From Cognatundibacterium rugosum (GTDB lineage Bacteria; Pseudomonadota; Gammaproteobacteria; Burkholderiales; Burkholderiaceae_D), in contig NZ_JACOGG010000011.1 in NCBI RefSeq assembly GCF_014284365.1, forward strand, positions 62,001-126,000: a stretch of DNA of 64,000 nt. Direction: 5' to 3'. The translations under genes were made by a program, and so were the position numbers. A model generated the notes under the pieces. That model was not told the origin of the DNA. It ran no database searches and worked only from the letters and a program-made list of their open reading frames with translations. Shown here in pieces: positions 53,971-63,194 of this stretch (the stretch's first letter is position 1; each line of letters starts with the position of its first letter).

Positions 53971-56900
53971 ATGAAACTGAATCTGCGTCAGTCTGCCTTA
54001 AGTCTGTTTGTTGCTGCCTGTTTTATACCAGTCAGTGGCGGTGCCGCTACCCTCGGCAATATCAGTCAACAAGAGACAGGCGCTGTGCTGCCTGCTGCCG
54101 TCCAGTTTACAACGTCCAATGGTGCCGTATTACGCATAGATCTGATCAGTGCGGATGTATTCCGGGTTCAGGCTGGCCTCAATGGAACACTGAGTCCGGC
54201 GACTGACAAGGCAGCGCCTATCGTGTTGCCGCAAACACCGCAGGCGGTAAATTTTCAACTGACACTGCAAGACGGTTATCGCTTATTACAGACCGCAGGT
54301 TTTGCACTGAGAATTTATGATCAACCGCTGCGGCTGGCCTTGTATGCACCAGACAACCAGAGAAAAATCTGGGAAGAAGTGCAGCCTTTGGATATCACTG
54401 AACAGCAAAGTTTTCAGACCTTATCGAGTTCAAAAGACGAAGTGTTTCTCGGTGGCGGGCAGCAAAATGGCAGCTATGTGTTTAAAGGGAAGACCCTCGA
54501 TATTTCCTATTCCGGCGGATGGGAAGAGGGGGACAGGCCAAGTCCCGCACCGTTTTACATGAGTAATCGCGGCTACGGCGTGTTACGCAACACCTGGTCA
54601 AATGGCAGCTATGATTTCCGCTCTGCGGATGTGATTCATACCAGCCATGCTGAAGCGCGCTTTGACGCTTACTACTTTGTAGGTGATTTGCCACGCATAC
54701 TGAATGCCTATACCAATCTGACTGGCAGAGCAAAGTTGTTGCCGCGCTGGGCATTGGAATTTGGCGATGCGGATTGCTATAACGACGGTGACAATATCAA
54801 AAAGCCCGGCACAGTACCAGCGGGCTGGTCGGACGGGCCAACGGGAAAAACGCCGGATGTGGTGCAGTCAGTTGCAGCACGCTATCGTGAGCACGATATG
54901 CCGGGTGGCTGGATATTGCCAAATGATGGTTATGGCTGTGGCTACTCGGATTTGCCAACGGTCGTCAGTGGTTTGAAAAAATATGGATTCCGTACCGGGT
55001 TATGGACAGAAAACGGCGTTGACCAAATCGCCTGGGAGGTTGGCAAAGCGGGGACGCGCGCACAAAAGCTGGATGTGGCATGGACCGGAAAAGGATATCA
55101 ATTCTCGTTGGATGCCAATCAGGCAGCGGCGCAAGGCATATTGACTAACTCCGAAGCACGGCCTTTCGTCTGGACCGTGATGGGGTGGGCTGGCACCCAG
55201 CGTTATGCCGTGACCTGGACCGGTGATCAGTCGGGCAGCTGGGATTACATACGCTGGCATATTCCTACCCTGATCGGTTCCGGCCTGTCCGGCCAGGCCT
55301 ACGCGACCGGTGATGTGGATGGGATTTTCGGCGGCAGTCCGGAAACCTTTACCCGTGATCTGCAATGGAAGACGTTCACGCCGGTGTTGATGGGCATGTC
55401 GGGCTGGTCCAAAGCCGTGCGCAAGCACCCGTGGTGGTTTGACGAGCCTTACCGCAGCATTAACCGCCAGTACCTGAAGCTGAAAATGCGCCTGACACCG
55501 TACATGTACACCTATGCCCGGGAAGCCGAGCTGAGCGGCGCCCCCATCGTGCGTGGCCTGATGTGGGATCATCCGCAAGACGCGTATGCACTGACTGAGC
55601 AATACAAATACCAATTTTTTCTCGGTAAAGACTTTCTGGTCGCACCTGTTTATAAGAGTCAGGCTGCGAGCCGTGGCTGGCGCAAAGGTATTTATCTGCC
55701 GCAGGGGCAGTGGATCGATTATTGGGATGGGCGGGTAGTTGAAGCCGGAGTGAATGGCAAAGTGATCGATCAACAGGTAACGCTGGAGCGCTTACCTGTG
55801 ATGGTACGTGCCGGCGCCATCCTGCCTATGTACCCGAGTGCTTTGTATGACGGGCAGGTCGCGAAAGACACGCTGACACTGGATATTTATCCGTATGGAA
55901 AATCCAGTTTTACCATGTATGAAGATGATGGTGAAACCCGCCAGTATCAGAAGGGCGAGTTCGCTTCCCAGACCTTTACGGTCGATGCACCAGCTGGTAA
56001 AGCGGGTGATATCCGCGTTCGGGTTGAGCCGGTGACCGGTAGCTATCGTGATATGGAAGCAGCGCGCGCATTGGAATTACAGATACATAGCCGGGTTGCA
56101 CCGAATCAGGTCTTGGCCGGAACGCAGGAACTACAGGCGTTGAACAGTCGCGCTGCCTGGCTGACTGCATCCAGTGGCTGGTACTACGATGCTCAGGATA
56201 AGTACGGCACAGTTTATGTGAAAACGGCTAAGCAAACTGTGCGTGAAGCGCAGGAATTTTTATTGCGTATTCCTACAGATCAAAAGCTGAACGCGACCGC
56301 ATCTTATCTATCCGCGCCAGACTTGGGCGATGCGATCGCACCGGATAACCTGTTGGTGGTCAATCGTCCTGCCGAAGAGCCAGGTCACCCGCTGGAAAAC
56401 GCTTTTGACGGTAAGCCGGAAACCTGGTTCCGTACGGTGCGTGATCAGTCGCAGAAAACCGGGGCACATGAATTTGCGCTGGCGCTGGGTGAGCGCCGTA
56501 TGGTGAAGGGCTTTGAGATTGCACCGCGTACCGATCAGCATTGGCAATATGGTCAGCCTAAGGATGTTGAAGTGTACTTGGCAGACAGCAACGGTGAATG
56601 GGGGCAGCCGGTATATCGCGGACGCTTGCGTAAGCAGCAGGCTAAGCAAAAAGTTGAATTTGCAGCCAAGCCCGGACGTCTGTTCCGCTTTCGCATTTTG
56701 AGTACCTATGACCAGAGTGATGATGGCAGCACACAGGATCCTATGGTACTTACATCTTCTGCAGAAGCGAGTCCGGCAAAAGCCTATCACGCCGCGATTC
56801 CTGCGGTCGTCACGCCGGTCACGATCTCCGAATTCAATGTTCTGGAGCAAGCCTTACCTGACCTGCCTAAGCAACAATTGTATTTGTCGGATGTGCTGGC

Positions 56901-57315
56901 TAAGACCAGTTTACCGCTCAGCCTGGATCAATCCGCCTATCGGCCCGACGGAAGTTCTGGCGTGATGCAAATGAATGGACTGAAATTCCGCAAAGGGCTG
57001 GGCGTGGTGGGCAATACCGCCATACCTTTACAATTGAGCGGACAGTGGCAAACCTTCCGTGCCGATGTTGGTATCGATGATGCGTGTCGCCAGTTTGGTG
57101 GTCTGCAATTCCAGGTGTGGGGCGATGAGCGCTTGCTGTTTGACAGCGGCTTGATTAAAGCACCTGCGGTGGTGAAGCCCGAACTGGATATCCGTGGTGT
57201 GAAGCAATTGCGCCTAGTAACGACCGGCGTACAAGGCAACACCAAAGCGCCGGTCTGTGCCAACTGGGCAAATGCACAATTGCTAGGATATCAGGGGGAT
57301 CAGGTGCAGCCCTGA
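53971..57315 (+). CDS. secreted glycoside hydrolase family 31 enzyme with F5/8-type and NPCBM domains
   Basis: A 1114-residue exported enzyme. It has a signal peptide (LNLRQSALSLFVAACFIPVSGGAA), an N-terminal beta-sandwich, a (beta/alpha)8 barrel (~residues 260-620) and DUF5110-like strands. A discoidin-type (F5/8C) domain follows around NAFDGKPETWFRTV..KDVEVYLAD, and a C-terminal NPCBM-like domain (LYLSDVLAKTS..FRKGLGVVGN). The acid/base is probably Asp419 in WTGDQSG and the nucleophile Asp368 in KLDVAW, 51 residues earlier. This layout, with GWAGTQRYAVTWTGDQ, resembles the GH31 alpha-N-acetylgalactosaminidase group more than alpha-glucosidases; that is inference. Start ATG 53971 has GAGAAG upstream. 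Confidence 0.88.
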   Translation: MKLNLRQSALSLFVAACFIPVSGGAATLGNISQQETGAVLPAAVQFTTSNGAVLRIDLISADVFRVQAGLNGTLSPATDKAAPIVLPQTPQAVNFQLTLQDGYRLLQTAGFALRIYDQPLRLALYAPDNQRKIWEEVQPLDITEQQSFQTLSSSKDEVFLGGGQQNGSYVFKGKTLDISYSGGWEEGDRPSPAPFYMSNRGYGVLRNTWSNGSYDFRSADVIHTSHAEARFDAYYFVGDLPRILNAYTNLTGRAKLLPRWALEFGDADCYNDGDNIKKPGTVPAGWSDGPTGKTPDVVQSVAARYREHDMPGGWILPNDGYGCGYSDLPTVVSGLKKYGFRTGLWTENGVDQIAWEVGKAGTRAQKLDVAWTGKGYQFSLDANQAAAQGILTNSEARPFVWTVMGWAGTQRYAVTWTGDQSGSWDYIRWHIPTLIGSGLSGQAYATGDVDGIFGGSPETFTRDLQWKTFTPVLMGMSGWSKAVRKHPWWFDEPYRSINRQYLKLKMRLTPYMYTYAREAELSGAPIVRGLMWDHPQDAYALTEQYKYQFFLGKDFLVAPVYKSQAASRGWRKGIYLPQGQWIDYWDGRVVEAGVNGKVIDQQVTLERLPVMVRAGAILPMYPSALYDGQVAKDTLTLDIYPYGKSSFTMYEDDGETRQYQKGEFASQTFTVDAPAGKAGDIRVRVEPVTGSYRDMEAARALELQIHSRVAPNQVLAGTQELQALNSRAAWLTASSGWYYDAQDKYGTVYVKTAKQTVREAQEFLLRIPTDQKLNATASYLSAPDLGDAIAPDNLLVVNRPAEEPGHPLENAFDGKPETWFRTVRDQSQKTGAHEFALALGERRMVKGFEIAPRTDQHWQYGQPKDVEVYLADSNGEWGQPVYRGRLRKQQAKQKVEFAAKPGRLFRFRILSTYDQSDDGSTQDPMVLTSSAEASPAKAYHAAIPAVVTPVTISEFNVLEQALPDLPKQQLYLSDVLAKTSLPLSLDQSAYRPDGSSGVMQMNGLKFRKGLGVVGNTAIPLQLSGQWQTFRADVGIDDACRQFGGLQFQVWGDERLLFDSGLIKAPAVVKPELDIRGVKQLRLVTTGVQGNTKAPVCANWANAQLLGYQGDQVQP

Positions 57316-57388
57316 GCATTGTTGACTCCATAACCCTTAGGCTGAAAGGCTGGAAAAACACGGGGTCACAGAAAGATTAAAAAATCGC

Positions 57389-57417
57389 TTGCCAAAAGAA
57401 CTGATTTTTTATACAGT
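57389..57417 (+). promoter_or_regulatory. sigma-70-type promoter of recA
   Basis: TTGCCA (57389-57394), a 17-bp spacer, and TACAGT (57412-57417). Transcription would start near 57424, just before the LexA box. Confidence 0.7.
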
Positions 57418-57434
57418 GCTGAAAACGCTCAATG

Positions 57435-57454
57435 TACTGTGTTTAAATACAGCA
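57435..57454. promoter_or_regulatory. LexA (SOS) box of recA
   Basis: TACTGTGTTTAAATACAGCA matches the consensus CTGT-N8-ACAG perfectly in its core (57437-57452). Its position just downstream of the predicted start site fits repression by roadblock or occlusion. Confidence 0.92.
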
Positions 57455-57489
57455 CTTTTCCACCATCCGATTATTGACTGAAAGAATGT

Positions 57490-58527
57490 ATGGACGATAA
57501 AAAACCTGACAACAGCTCTGAAAAAGCTAAAGCCCTTGCCGCTGCACTCGCACAGATCGAGAAGCAATTTGGTAAAGGTTCGGTCATGCGTATGGCTGAT
57601 GGCGAGGTGGTTGAAGAAGTGCAGGTGGTTTCCACTGGTTCCCTGGGGCTGGATATTGCGCTGGGTGTAGGTGGTTTGCCACGTGGCCGTGTGGTGGAAA
57701 TTTATGGACCTGAGTCATCCGGTAAAACCACGCTGACACTGCAAGCAATTGCTGAGATGCAGAAGCTGGGCGGTACATGCGCGTTTATCGATGCTGAGCA
57801 CGCACTGGATGTTGGTTATGCTCAGAAGCTGGGTGTGAATTTATCTGATTTGCTGATTTCTCAGCCGGATACCGGTGAACAGGCATTGGAAATTACCGAT
57901 GCACTGGTACGTTCCGGCAGTGTCGATCTGGTGGTCGTGGATTCCGTTGCGGCATTGACGCCAAGAGCTGAGATTGAAGGCGATATGGGAGATTCCCTGC
58001 CAGGTTTGCAGGCGCGCCTGATGTCCCAGGCTTTGCGTAAGCTCACAGGCAGCATCAAGCGCACCAATACCTTGGTCATCTTTATTAACCAGATACGTAT
58101 GAAGATCGGTGTGATGTTTGGTAGCCCTGAAACCACGACCGGTGGTAATGCATTGAAATTCTATGCATCGGTTCGTCTCGATATTCGCCGCACAGGCTCA
58201 ATCAAGTCGGGTGATGAAGTCGTTGGCAGCGAAACTAAAGTGAAAGTCGTGAAGAATAAAGTCGCTCCACCGTTTAGAGAAGCGCATTTCGACATCATGT
58301 ATGGCGAAGGGACGTCGCGCGAAGGTGAGATTCTGGATCTGGGCGCGGAAGCGAAGATCGTAGAAAAATCGGGTGCCTGGTATAGCTATAACGGTGAAAA
58401 AATTGGTCAGGGCAAGGATAATGCGCGCAGCTTCCTGAAAGATCATCCGGAACTCGCGTATGAAATTGAAAACAAAGTGCGTGAACATCTGGGCGTTCCT
58501 TTGTTGCCAGCAGGGAACGACGAGTAA
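57490..58527 (+). CDS. recA: recombinase RecA
   Basis: RecA coats single-stranded DNA, drives strand exchange, and induces SOS by triggering LexA self-cleavage. The 345 residues show [15 protein letters not shown], the Walker A motif [28 protein letters not shown] (Walker B), the L1/L2 DNA loops around [18 protein letters not shown] and [28 protein letters not shown], and the acidic C-terminal tail. It is preceded by a promoter and LexA box and followed by recX. Confidence 0.99.
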   Translation: MDDKKPDNSSEKAKALAAALAQIEKQFGKGSVMRMADGEVVEEVQVVSTGSLGLDIALGVGGLPRGRVVEIYGPESSGKTTLTLQAIAEMQKLGGTCAFIDAEHALDVGYAQKLGVNLSDLLISQPDTGEQALEITDALVRSGSVDLVVVDSVAALTPRAEIEGDMGDSLPGLQARLMSQALRKLTGSIKRTNTLVIFINQIRMKIGVMFGSPETTTGGNALKFYASVRLDIRRTGSIKSGDEVVGSETKVKVVKNKVAPPFREAHFDIMYGEGTSREGEILDLGAEAKIVEKSGAWYSYNGEKIGQGKDNARSFLKDHPELAYEIENKVREHLGVPLLPAGNDE

Positions 58528-58589
58528 CGATCAGTCATGCGCTCCGAGTAATGATATACACGGGTCTTGAGTTGTCGCTGATGAATATG

Positions 58590-58617
58590 AACGCCAGCAT
58601 GGTTTGCTGGCGTTTTT
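58590..58617 (+). terminator. terminator between recA and recX
   Basis: AACGCCAGCA (58590-58599) and TGCTGGCGTT (58605-58614), loop TGGTT, T5 tail. RecX, needed in much lower amount, would be reached by read-through, as known for recA-recX pairs. Confidence 0.85.
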
Positions 58618-58647
58618 CATTTCTAACGGTAAAATTATTGTTGCCTG

Positions 58648-59103
58648 ATGCAAAAGCCTAAATTAAGCCTGAAAGGCCGTGCCCTGCGTTACTTATCGCA
58701 GCGTGAACATAGTCGCCTGGAACTGGCACGCAAGCTCAGCCCCTATGTGGGTGAAGGAGAGGATCTCGATGCGGTGCTGGATTGGTTGCGGGATGCTAAA
58801 TTCCTTTCCGCAGAGCGCTTTTCTGAATCTCTGGTGCATAGGCGTTCTGCACGTTTTGGAAATCATCGCATACTGGCCGAACTACAAAGTCACCAACTCA
58901 GTGCCGAAGATATGGAAAACCGTAAAGCAGAAATGCAGGAAACTGAGTTAGCCAGAGCAGTGGCTTTGTTACATAGAAAATTTCCTGCCGCACCGGCTGA
59001 TCAGGAAGACAAATATAAGCAAATACGTTTTTTGCAACAACGCGGATTTTCCAGTTCGTCGATACGTGCGGCTATGCAGGCTGAGCGTGAGGATTTGCTC
59101 TGA
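58648..59103 (+). CDS. recX: regulatory protein RecX
   Basis: RecX (151 residues) blocks growth of RecA filaments and so limits recombination. It is a small all-helical protein of three-helix repeats. It starts with LKGRALRYLSQREHSRLELARKL and includes LDWLRDAKFLSAERFSESLVHRRSARFGNHRILAELQSHQLS, the conserved central region, and ends RFLQQRGFSSSSIRAAMQ. Location 120 bp after recA confirms it. No independent promoter was recognised. Confidence 0.95.
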   Translation: MQKPKLSLKGRALRYLSQREHSRLELARKLSPYVGEGEDLDAVLDWLRDAKFLSAERFSESLVHRRSARFGNHRILAELQSHQLSAEDMENRKAEMQETELARAVALLHRKFPAAPADQEDKYKQIRFLQQRGFSSSSIRAAMQAEREDLL

Positions 59104-59235
59104 CAGCCCGCTGCTTGTAGCAAAAACTTAAATGGCTTCCCGTGTAAGTCACCTAATTTTGTTTCATGGTTGTTATCTTAAAATAAATGATTCTGGTAAA
59201 AAACCGCTGTTCCTTGCAAGTTCATCGTTTAGCTG

Positions 59236-59299
59236 TGCTAGAATTCCGTGGTTTTTGCAGCGCCGCAGGAGCGGCTGTTACCGTAGAAGCTGCGGTAAC
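59236..59299 (+). promoter_or_regulatory. extended -10 promoter and two hairpins upstream of the DUF2889 gene
   Basis: TGC-TAGAAT (59236-59244) fits an extended -10 element. After it come GCCGC-AGGA-GCGGC (59262-59275) and GTTACCG-N9-CGGTAAC (59277-59299), two perfect small hairpins in a leader of about 100 nt. The long upstream frame extending to 59132 would run through these and is not favoured. Confidence 0.5.
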
Positions 59300-59350
59300 G
59301 ACACGCAATTGTGGCTCTTTTATTCAGAATTAGCCGCCCAAAAAGGCATG

Positions 59351-59932
59351 ATGCCCATATCTCAGTCCACCACAAACCGCACGTTGAAGCATACGCGCGC
59401 GATTACTATCGAAGCGTTTGCACGCGACGATGGCTTGTGGGATCTTGACGCTCGCATAACTGATCACAAGCAACGTGATATTCAGCTCGCTTCCGGCCTG
59501 CGGCCACAAGGCGCGGCTTTGCACGACCTGACTTTGCGTGTGACAGTTGATCTGCAACTCAATGTGGTTGATGCATTTGCCTGCTCGGACGCGGTTCCTT
59601 ATCCTGGATATTGTGAGTCTATTGGCCCTGATTACCAGAAACTGATTGGTTTGAACCTGATGCGTCAGTTCCGTCAGGGCGTCAAAGAGCGACTATCCGG
59701 TACCAATGGGTGTACGCACCTCACAGAGTTAGCACAGATTCTACCTACCGCAGCAATTCAAGCATTCGCCGGTGACGTGATCGATACACGTGACGCCGCC
59801 AGCAATTCCACTGATTCCAACCAGCCTTTCCAGTTAGACCGCTGCCACGCATTGCGTCTGGATGGACCGGCCGTTGTTCAGTATTACCCGCGTTGGGCGA
59901 AATCTTCGCCTGATGCAAAATCACCCAGCTAG
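59351..59932 (+). CDS. DUF2889 domain protein
   Basis: A 193-residue protein of unknown function. TRAITIEAFARDDGLWDLDARITDHK at residues ~14-40 and LHDLTLRVTVDLQLNVVDAFACSDAVPYPGYC are the DUF2889 core, with GLNLMRQFRQGVKERLSGTNGCTHLTEL as the helical part. The C-terminal part ends near VVQYYPRWAK, a common ending. Several conserved Cys and His residues (SDAVPYPGYC, GCTHL, DRCHAL) hint at a bound metal or cofactor, but none is proved. Start 59351 has AAAAGG upstream; ATG 59348 is adjacent. It lies between recX and sucCD. Confidence 0.87.
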   Translation: MPISQSTTNRTLKHTRAITIEAFARDDGLWDLDARITDHKQRDIQLASGLRPQGAALHDLTLRVTVDLQLNVVDAFACSDAVPYPGYCESIGPDYQKLIGLNLMRQFRQGVKERLSGTNGCTHLTELAQILPTAAIQAFAGDVIDTRDAASNSTDSNQPFQLDRCHALRLDGPAVVQYYPRWAKSSPDAKSPS

Positions 59933-59977
59933 TTTGTTTAATTATTATTTATACCTCAGTGTCTGAAGGGAAGTCGT

Positions 59978-61144
59978 ATGAAAATCCATGAGTATCAGGG
60001 TAAAGAAATCCTCCGCAAATACGGAGTGACCGTACCGCGCGGTATCCCATGCATGTCCGTTGAAGAAGCAGTCAAAGCGGCTGAAACTCTGGGCGGACCA
60101 GTCTGGGTCGTCAAAGCACAGATCCATGCCGGTGGCCGTGGTAAAGGTGGTGGCGTTAAAGTTGCTAAATCCCTGGAGCAAGTGCGTGAATACGCAGACG
60201 CCATCATGGGTATGCAATTGGTCACACACCAAACCAGCCCTGAAGGCCAGAAAGTTCGCCGTTTGCTGATCGAAGAAGGCGCGGACATCAAGAAAGAACT
60301 GTACGTGAGTATGGTGACCGACCGTATCAGCCAGCGCGTTGTGTTGATGGCTTCCTCCGAAGGCGGTATGGACATTGAAGAAGTAGCGGAAAAACATCCG
60401 GAACTGATTCACTCCATCGCTATCGACCCTAGCGCAGGCCTGCAAGATGCAGAAGCTGACGATATCTCCCGCAAAATCGGTGTGCCTGAAGGCTCTATCG
60501 CTGATGCACGTGTGCAGTTGCAAGGTTTGTACAAAGCATTCATGGAAACTGACTGCTCCCTGGCAGAAATCAATCCACTGATCCTGACCGGCTCTGGTAA
60601 AGTGATCGCGCTGGATGCGAAATTCAACTTCGACGCGAACTCTCTGTTCCGTCAACCGGAAATCGTCGCTTACCGCGATCTGGATGAAGAAGATCCGGCT
60701 GAAATCGAAGCGTCCAAGTTTGACCTGGCTTACATCTCCCTCGACGGTAACATCGGTTGCCTGGTGAACGGTGCTGGTTTGGCGATGGCAACAATGGATA
60801 CCATCAAACTGTTTGGCGGCGAGCCAGCTAACTTCCTCGACGTAGGCGGTGGTGCAACAGCTGAGAAAGTTACTGAAGCATTCAAGATCATGTTGAAAAA
60901 CCCAGGTCTGAAAGCCATCCTGGTCAACATCTTCGGCGGTATTATGCGTTGCGACGTGATCGCAGAAGGCGTGATCACTGCATCTAAAGCTGTTTCCCTG
61001 CAAGTACCTCTGGTTGTACGCATGAAGGGTACGAATGAAGACATCGGTAAGAAAATGCTGGCTGACTCCGGTCTGCCTATCATTTCTGCTGACACGATGG
61101 AAGAAGCAGCTCAGAAGGTTGTTGCCGCTGCTGCTCACGCTTAA
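59978..61144 (+). CDS. sucC: succinyl-CoA ligase (ADP-forming) subunit beta
   Basis: SucC binds ATP/ADP and succinate in the TCA-cycle step that yields ATP. The 388-residue ATP-grasp protein begins [20 protein letters not shown]. It has [20 protein letters not shown], the [29 protein letters not shown] metal region, and [29 protein letters not shown] near the C-terminal CoA-side domain. All family marks are intact. It starts 45 bp after the DUF2889 gene and is followed by sucD after 18 bp. Confidence 0.98.
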   Translation: MKIHEYQGKEILRKYGVTVPRGIPCMSVEEAVKAAETLGGPVWVVKAQIHAGGRGKGGGVKVAKSLEQVREYADAIMGMQLVTHQTSPEGQKVRRLLIEEGADIKKELYVSMVTDRISQRVVLMASSEGGMDIEEVAEKHPELIHSIAIDPSAGLQDAEADDISRKIGVPEGSIADARVQLQGLYKAFMETDCSLAEINPLILTGSGKVIALDAKFNFDANSLFRQPEIVAYRDLDEEDPAEIEASKFDLAYISLDGNIGCLVNGAGLAMATMDTIKLFGGEPANFLDVGGGATAEKVTEAFKIMLKNPGLKAILVNIFGGIMRCDVIAEGVITASKAVSLQVPLVVRMKGTNEDIGKKMLADSGLPIISADTMEEAAQKVVAAAAHA

Positions 61145-61162
61145 TTATCGCAAGGAATCACT

Positions 61163-62044
61163 ATGTCCATCCTGATTAATAAAGACACTAAAGTCATTAC
61201 CCAAGGTATCACTGGTAAAACTGGCCAGTTCCATACACGTATGTGCCGCGATTACGCGAACGGCAAAGAATGTTTCGTTGCTGGCGTGAATCCAAAGAAA
61301 GCCGGTGAAGATTTCGAAGGCATCCCGATTTACGCAAACGTGACAGAAGCAAAAGCTGCAACTGGCGCTACCGTTTCCGTGATCTATGTTCCGCCAGCAG
61401 GTGCCGCGGCAGCGATCTGGGAAGCCGTGGAAGCGGAACTCGATCTGGCGATCTGTATCACTGAAGGCATCCCTGTTCGTGACATGATGATGTTGAAAGA
61501 CCGCATGGCTAAAGCCGGTAGCAAAACTAAATTGCTCGGCCCTAACTGCCCTGGTCTGATCACACCAGACGAAATCAAAATCGGTATCATGCCTGGTCAT
61601 ATCCACAAGAAAGGCCGTATCGGCGTGGTTTCCCGTTCCGGTACACTGACTTATGAAGCAGTTGGTCAGTTAACCGCACTGGGTCTGGGTCAGTCTTCCG
61701 CAGTTGGTATCGGTGGCGATCCAATCAATGGTCTGAAACACATTGACGTCATGAAGATGTTCAATGATGATCCAGATACAGATGCAGTGATCATGATCGG
61801 TGAAATCGGTGGTCCGGATGAGGCAAACGCCGCTTACTGGATCAAAGAAAACATGAAAAAACCAGTCGTTGGCTTCATCGCTGGCGTGACTGCACCTCCA
61901 GGCAAACGTATGGGCCATGCTGGCGCATTGATTTCCGGTGGTGCAGATACAGCGCAAGCTAAGCTGGAAATTATGGAAGCTTGCGGTATTAAAACAACAA
62001 AGAACCCGTCTGAAATGGCGCGTTTGTTGAAAGCAATGCTGTAA
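61163..62044 (+). CDS. sucD: succinyl-CoA ligase subunit alpha
   Basis: SucD carries CoA-binding and the phosphohistidine of the same complex. The 293 residues start MSILINKDTKVITQGITGKTGQFHT, have GANVTEA-like YANVTEAKAATGATVSVIYVPP, and GGDPINGLKHIDVM. The active-site His lies in GKRMGHAGALISGGADTAQAKL. It completes the sucCD operon and has its own terminator. Confidence 0.98.
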   Translation: MSILINKDTKVITQGITGKTGQFHTRMCRDYANGKECFVAGVNPKKAGEDFEGIPIYANVTEAKAATGATVSVIYVPPAGAAAAIWEAVEAELDLAICITEGIPVRDMMMLKDRMAKAGSKTKLLGPNCPGLITPDEIKIGIMPGHIHKKGRIGVVSRSGTLTYEAVGQLTALGLGQSSAVGIGGDPINGLKHIDVMKMFNDDPDTDAVIMIGEIGGPDEANAAYWIKENMKKPVVGFIAGVTAPPGKRMGHAGALISGGADTAQAKLEIMEACGIKTTKNPSEMARLLKAML

Positions 62045-62072
62045 TCTGAACTGATTCAGGTAGCTGGTATCG

Positions 62073-62102
62073 AAAAGGCCGCGCATGTCGCGGCCTTTTT
62101 TG
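62073..62102 (+). terminator. rho-independent terminator of sucCD
   Basis: AAAAGGCCGCG (62073-62083) and CGCGGCCTTTT (62089-62099) with a CATGT loop and a six-T tail. Confidence 0.93.
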
Positions 62103-62211
62103 CATCTGGCGTACGCAGTATTTGTGCTTATGTGTGAATTAAGTGCAAACTGTTGTGGTCAGTGTTAAGCTTATCGTTGGCAAGGTCTTATGGGATCTGG
62201 ATCATGATCAG

Positions 62212-62311
62212 GTTTGCGTAAAAGTTGACAGGTTGGTTTACAAGTTTGCGTAATGGCATATGCATTTGGTCTAAATTCCTTTAAACACCGGAAAACCGGA
62301 AATGCCGGAAA
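62212..62311 (+). repeat. direct repeats and candidate -35 upstream of the PP2C gene
   Basis: GTTTGCGTAA occurs at 62212-62221 and 62244-62253, exactly 32 bp apart, on either side of a consensus -35 TTGACA (62225-62230). A -10 would fall on or near the second repeat, but is weak. Further down CCGGAAA occurs three times at 62288, 62296 and 62305. This suggests a regulated promoter for the PP2C gene, with a binding site on one face of the helix. Confidence 0.4.
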
Positions 62312-62355
62312 CGCTGATTTGCCTGTGACTAGCAGGTCCTGAAAACAAAGAGATA

Positions 62356-63162
62356 ATGCCCAGTTCGCAAAAAATAGAATTTTCTGCACTGTCCGATACA
62401 GGAAAAGTCAGAGCACACAACGAAGATGCGATTGTCGTGTGCGAAGACTACGCCTGTGCAATTCTGGCCGATGGTATGGGTGGATACAAAGCAGGCGAAG
62501 TGGCCAGTGCGATGGCAACTCAAATTATTGCTGACGATTTAAGCCATCATTTTGAGCGCCGCTGGTTACCACATTTTCGTCTTCGCGGAAAACAAATAAA
62601 TCGCTGGCTGCATGATGCTATCGATCATGCGAATGCGCAGATACTGCGCGCGTCACAGGCTGATCCGGCTTGTTTCGGTATGGGTACTACAGTCGTGGTT
62701 GCTTGTTTTTTTGAGGATAAGCTGGCCATTTCTCATGTTGGTGATTCCCGTGCCTATGTTTTCCGGCAAGGCCGTTTGATCAGACTGAGCTATGATCACT
62801 CGGTATTGCAGGAGCAAATTGATGCTGGTTACATCTCTGAGGAGCAGGCGCGACATTCTGCAATAAAAAATTTAATCACCCGCGCCGTTGGAACACAGAG
62901 TTATGTGCAGGTAGAGCAGCATATCCATGACGTGTACGATGAGGATATTGTTCTTTTATGCTCTGATGGTTTGACTGACATGCTCAGGCATGATGAAATT
63001 CTACAGATCCTTGAGCAAAATAAACTGAATTTGCCAGCTTGTTGTGAGCGCCTGATTGCAGCTGCGAATGCACAGGGTGGATTTGATAATGTCTCTGTTG
63101 TGTTGCTACGTGTACCAGCAGTACGCGGGCAGAGTTGGTTGCAGCGTCTGACTGGACGCTGA
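62356..63162 (+). CDS. PP2C-type serine/threonine protein phosphatase
   Basis: A 268-residue soluble phosphatase that removes phosphate from Ser/Thr residues. SDTGKVRAHNEDAIVV, ILADGMGGYKAGEVASAMA, GMGTTVVVACF, ISHVGDSRAYVFRQG, VLLCSDGLTDML and GGFDNVSVVLLRV give all metal-binding Asp residues of the PPM family. No membrane helix is present. It is followed by an FHA gene, so the pair would read and erase phosphothreonine marks; the partner kinase is not in this window. Start ATG has AAAGAGA upstream. Confidence 0.93.
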   Translation: MPSSQKIEFSALSDTGKVRAHNEDAIVVCEDYACAILADGMGGYKAGEVASAMATQIIADDLSHHFERRWLPHFRLRGKQINRWLHDAIDHANAQILRASQADPACFGMGTTVVVACFFEDKLAISHVGDSRAYVFRQGRLIRLSYDHSVLQEQIDAGYISEEQARHSAIKNLITRAVGTQSYVQVEQHIHDVYDEDIVLLCSDGLTDMLRHDEILQILEQNKLNLPACCERLIAAANAQGGFDNVSVVLLRVPAVRGQSWLQRLTGR

Positions 63163-63194
63163 TTGCTATTTAATTATTTTCTGAATCTGAGATT

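Noticed and set aside
55000-55773. 257-codon minus-strand frame opposite the GH31 gene
   Set aside because: Lies wholly inside a clear GH31 barrel and shows no recognisable domain.
59132-59350. N-terminal extension of the DUF2889 protein from 59132
   Set aside because: The extension runs through a promoter-like element and two hairpins and has no family match; ATG 59351 has a ribosome site.
59945-61138. 397-codon minus-strand frame opposite sucC
   Set aside because: Same cause as opposite dnaK; low-complexity Phe/His/Gln-rich translation and no ribosome site.
62288-62311. CRISPR-like array
   Set aside because: Only three 7-bp units at 8-9 bp spacing, with no spacers or cas genes anywhere in the window.
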